The notes under the pieces are model-generated. The model ran no database searches and was not told the DNA's origin. It was given only the letters and a program-made list of their open reading frames with translations. A stretch of DNA of 15,736 bases. It comes from DATDOO01 sp035293245 (GTDB taxonomy: Bacteria > Pseudomonadota > Gammaproteobacteria > Methylococcales > Methylococcaceae). Of the stretch, positions 15,104-15,736 are shown piece after piece. The translations under genes were made by a program, and so were the position numbers. The stretch spans positions 1 through 15,736 of the forward strand of contig DATDOO010000106.1 in the NCBI GenBank assembly GCA_035293245.1. Reading direction: 5' to 3'. The first letter of the stretch is position 1. Each line of letters opens with the position of its first letter.

Positions 15104-15736
15104 GTGATTCAGCCAGAAAGCCCATCGTTGGTACTCATCGAACCGGACGCCCGCCAGCGCTCCCGGCTTAAAGCCATTTTGTCGCGGCGCGAGCATCCCG
15201 ATTTCTGGCTGCCCCACGACTGGCGGGAATTCCAGGACGGGCTGGCGCAACACGGCGGTTTACCGTCCGTTCAAGTGCTGATCATTTCCTCGGCCAGCCT
15301 TCCTCCGGCAGCCAATGATCTGGCTCTGTTCCTGGCCAACGCCGACGAGGACGCCCCGCCGGTTCTGGTACTCGACAGCGGCGAAAAGGCTGGAGCCGCG
15401 CTGCCGTCGAACTGGGTAACGGTGACCCGCCAGGCCGGGGACGAGGAACTGCTTGCTACGCTGGTGGAACAGTTGTTGCGCCTACGTGCGGAGCGCGCGC
15501 GCCGTCTGGTTCACGAGGAGCGGCTGGTCCGGGAACTGGCCGAGCGCCGGGTGATGGAGACGCGGCTGAAGTTCCTGGTGGCCAACGACGAACTGACCGG
15601 CATGTCCAACCGCCACACTCTGGAAAAGGAACTCCGGTTGGCTATTCGCCGCTGCCGCAATCGCGGCTTGGACGGCGCGTTGTACTATCTCGACATGGAT
15701 CGTTTCAGCCTCATCAACGACCTGGAAGGTCACGAG
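15104..15736 (+). CDS. Pseudo-receiver / GGDEF-domain protein, 5' part only
   Basis: The first 211 codons of a gene running off the right edge. The start is a GTG at 15104 with a GAGGAA Shine-Dalgarno (15089-15094) nine bases upstream. Residues 8-120 look like a CheY-type receiver (SLVLIEPD at the first strand, VLIISSASLPP at the third) but with Ser62/Ser63 where the phosphorylated aspartate should be, so phosphorylation is unlikely. A charged helix (about 125-158) links to a GGDEF domain that begins near residue 160 (ANDELTGMSNR) and includes the metal-binding D197/D199 in YYLDMDRF and LINDLEGHE at the edge. The GGDEF signature itself, and any EAL domain, would lie beyond the window. The layout resembles FimX-like proteins with degenerate receivers, though this is only an analogy. 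Confidence 0.85.
   Translation, partial: MIQPESPSLVLIEPDARQRSRLKAILSRREHPDFWLPHDWREFQDGLAQHGGLPSVQVLIISSASLPPAANDLALFLANADEDAPPVLVLDSGEKAGAALPSNWVTVTRQAGDEELLATLVEQLLRLRAERARRLVHEERLVRELAERRVMETRLKFLVANDELTGMSNRHTLEKELRLAIRRCRNRGLDGALYYLDMDRFSLINDLEGHE

Noticed and set aside
1..15736. CRISPR arrays, tRNA or rRNA genes, insertion sequences
   Set aside because: No regularly spaced repeats, no RNA gene signatures and no transposase or integrase were seen when reading through the window.

Overview
The window is high-GC DNA with densely packed genes on both strands. Gene content (Mfd, FolP, PrmB, RNase D, a periplasmic cytochrome P460-family protein, and several chemotaxis and c-di-GMP proteins) suggests a Gram-negative proteobacterium. 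A betaproteobacterium of the Nitrosomonadales/Rhodocyclales type is most likely, but that placement rests on the general look of the proteins, not on a search.

Layout, left to right. (1) 1-174 has no assignable gene. (2) 175-4966, minus strand, is a probable two-gene signalling operon: a soluble chemoreceptor with a C-terminal zinc-binding CZB domain (3860-4966), then a large membrane protein with Cache-like sensor, three PAS domains, GGDEF and EAL (175-3843). (3) 5082-8552, plus strand, is mfd, divergent from that operon. (4) 8564-9357, minus strand, is a MNT nucleotidyltransferase antitoxin / HepT-like toxin pair, convergent with mfd. (5) 9524-11859, plus strand, is a tight run of three genes: cytochrome P460-family protein, folP and prmB. 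(6) 11871-14981, minus strand, holds HDOD protein, CYTH triphosphatase, rnd, brnT and brnA, in transcription order. (7) 15104 to the right edge, plus strand, is the first 211 codons of a pseudo-receiver/GGDEF protein, divergent from the HDOD gene.

Three themes stand out. Second-messenger and chemotaxis signalling appears at both ends (CZB receptor, GGDEF-EAL protein, HDOD protein, pseudo-receiver GGDEF). Two different toxin-antitoxin modules (MNT-HepT and BrnT-BrnA), both on the minus strand, bracket the P460-folP-prmB block and sit against housekeeping genes. Several intergenic regions carry operator-like structure: a dyad at the P460 promoter, inverted repeats at the brnT start, and two divergent promoter regions that each contain a direct repeat with a 15-bp period. 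The folP 3' end appears to have absorbed a dispersed palindromic repeat that now encodes its last ~21 residues.

No RNA gene, CRISPR array, transposase or integrase was seen. I did not find a clearly undescribed system. The items most worth a second look are the CZB receptor/c-di-GMP operon, the MNT-HepT pair with a shortened catalytic spacing, the P460 operon with its dyad, and the folP repeat extension.
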